Shown here: piece after piece, positions 13,337 to 13,802 of the stretch
Position numbering within the stretch: position 1 is the first letter of the stretch
Layout of the letters: each line of letters starts with the position of its first letter
Assembly: GCA_934086255.1 (NCBI GenBank)
Contig: CAKOIB010000028.1
Span: 1-13,802, forward strand
Source: an uncultured Bacilli bacterium
GTDB taxonomy: Bacteria > Bacillota_I > Bacilli_A > RF39 > UBA660
DNA: 13,802 nucleotides
Reading direction: 5' to 3'
Program-made: the position numbers and the translations under genes
Notes under the pieces: model-generated
Seen by the model: only the letters and a program-made list of their open reading frames with translations
Database searches by the model: none
What the model was told of the DNA's origin: nothing

Positions 13337-13501
13337 TATTCTGTTTTGCCTGTTTGTACGTCGGCTTCTTCTGGCATTGGTCAAAGTGGCAAGTTATTAG
13401 AAAATGAAGCCGGAAATGGTAACTGGTTTAGTGTAAAAAAAGTTTCAGGAAGTACATCTGATAAAGATATTAAGGCCTTTACTGATGGGATAAATAGATA
13501 A
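13337..13501 (+). pseudogene. 3' fragment of an unidentified plus-strand gene
   Basis: The frame is open from just after a TAA at 13334 to a TAA at 13499-13501. From about 13361 the codons look like genuine protein (SASSGIGQSGKLLENEAGNG, then NWFSVKKVSGSTSDKDIKAF). There is no start codon with a ribosome site, apart from a bare TTG at 13346. It therefore looks like the C-terminal remnant of a longer gene, cut off by the rearrangement that put the 47-residue gene next to it. I do not recognise the family. Confidence 0.5.
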
Positions 13502-13508
13502 TATGAAT

Positions 13509-13535
13509 AAAAGTGGGCTTTGGTGGCACACTTTT
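13509..13535. terminator. Bidirectional hairpin between the plus-strand fragment and the LysM gene
   Basis: AAAAGTGGGC (13509-13518) pairs with GCACACTTTT (13526-13535) with a single G-A mismatch and a 7-nt loop. It lies between two converging gene ends and has the same build as the hairpins at 11374 and 13098, including GGCTTTG in the stem-loop shared with the latter. Confidence 0.7.
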
Positions 13536-13541
13536 ACAATG

Positions 13542-13802
13542 CTATATTTTAAGCACCTGACCGATACGTAATGTATTACTGGTTAGATTATTTAAAGATT
13601 TTAATGCATCTACTGTTGTATTATTTTTATTTGCGATACTCCACAAAGAGTCTCCGGCTTTGACGATATATGTTTTTGTAGTTGTAGTAGTGCTTGGTAG
13701 TTTTAATATCTGACCAATACTAAGGGTATTACTGGTTAAGTTGTTTAAACTTTTAAGTTCATTTACTGTGGTGTTATATCTATTGGCGATACTCCATAAA
13801 GA
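13542..13802 (-). CDS. C-terminus of a LysM-repeat cell-wall-binding protein (5' part beyond the window)
   Basis: LysM domains bind the N-acetylglucosamine backbone of peptidoglycan. The 86 codons seen contain the end of one LysM (SLWSIANRYNTTVNELKSLN, ending near GQILKLP), a Thr-rich linker (STTTTTKT) and one full LysM (YIVKAGDSLWSIANKNNTTV, ending GQVLKI just before the TAG at 13542). The two repeats are close to each other, as expected for recent internal duplication. The start and any catalytic domain lie to the right, so whether it is an amidase, muramidase or peptidase cannot be told. Codons and frame continue cleanly to the last base of the window. Confidence 0.9.
   Translation of the reverse strand, partial: SLWSIANRYNTTVNELKSLNNLTSNTLSIGQILKLPSTTTTTKTYIVKAGDSLWSIANKNNTTVDALKSLNNLTSNTLRIGQVLKI

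Overview
The window reads as a low-GC Bacillota genome, probably a gut-type member of the Bacilli or Erysipelotrichia, or the RF39-like 'Tenericutes' relatives. This rests on AT-rich intergenic DNA, strong AGGAGG-type ribosome sites, AT-rich codons and proteins of Firmicutes type (SpoVB/MurJ-like flippase, Cse60-like protein, CtpE-like ATPase). All larger genes are open under the standard code with TGG for Trp. Nearly all stops are TAA or TAG; only the 123-residue gene ends in TGA. The taxonomic placement is inference.

Left edge (1-1500). Five full copies of a 17-bp tandem repeat run off the window edge, followed by AT-rich DNA with an imperfect palindrome. Then comes a clear promoter and leader for a PD-(D/E)XK 'Rpn/putative transposase' nuclease gene, which is broken by a frameshift and looks shortened in the middle.

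Core block (1477-10475, all minus strand). Seven co-directional genes read, in transcription order: phosphomannomutase/phosphoglucomutase, YgjP-like zinc metalloprotease, secreted coiled-coil M23 endopeptidase, Cse60-like small protein, SpoVB/MurJ-type flippase, a five-repeat membrane protein of unknown function, and a CtpE-like P-type ATPase ending at a hairpin terminator. Several genes lie 6-13 nt apart. The theme is cell-envelope building: sugar-phosphate supply, lipid-linked precursor flipping, wall cleavage and probably calcium homeostasis. A hairpin just after the M23 gene, followed by a new -35 element, suggests a transcriptional break before cse60.

Divergent gene (10536-11375, plus). 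An unrecognised 279-residue protein is transcribed away from the operon. Its -35 box overlaps the operon's -35 box on the other strand.

Right end (11374-13802), an accessory region. Four small minus-strand genes (103, 24, 123 and 188 residues) lie between two copies of a terminator plus gene-tail repeat that match at 44 of 45 positions in their best stretch. The 188-residue protein carries the CFI-box type Cys motif. The 24-residue peptide is Gly/Tyr/Asp-rich, has a strong ribosome site and overlaps the end of the gene before it. The full repeat copy is the 3' end of a 47-residue gene that resembles the C-terminus of a Fic-family protein. The other copy is truncated and joined to what looks like a scrap of the LysM gene found at the right edge. 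The window ends in a broken plus-strand gene tail, a bidirectional hairpin and the C-terminus of a LysM protein that continues beyond the window. This end has the look of a duplicated, decaying and reassorted island, and the small-gene module inside it is the best candidate for an undescribed system.
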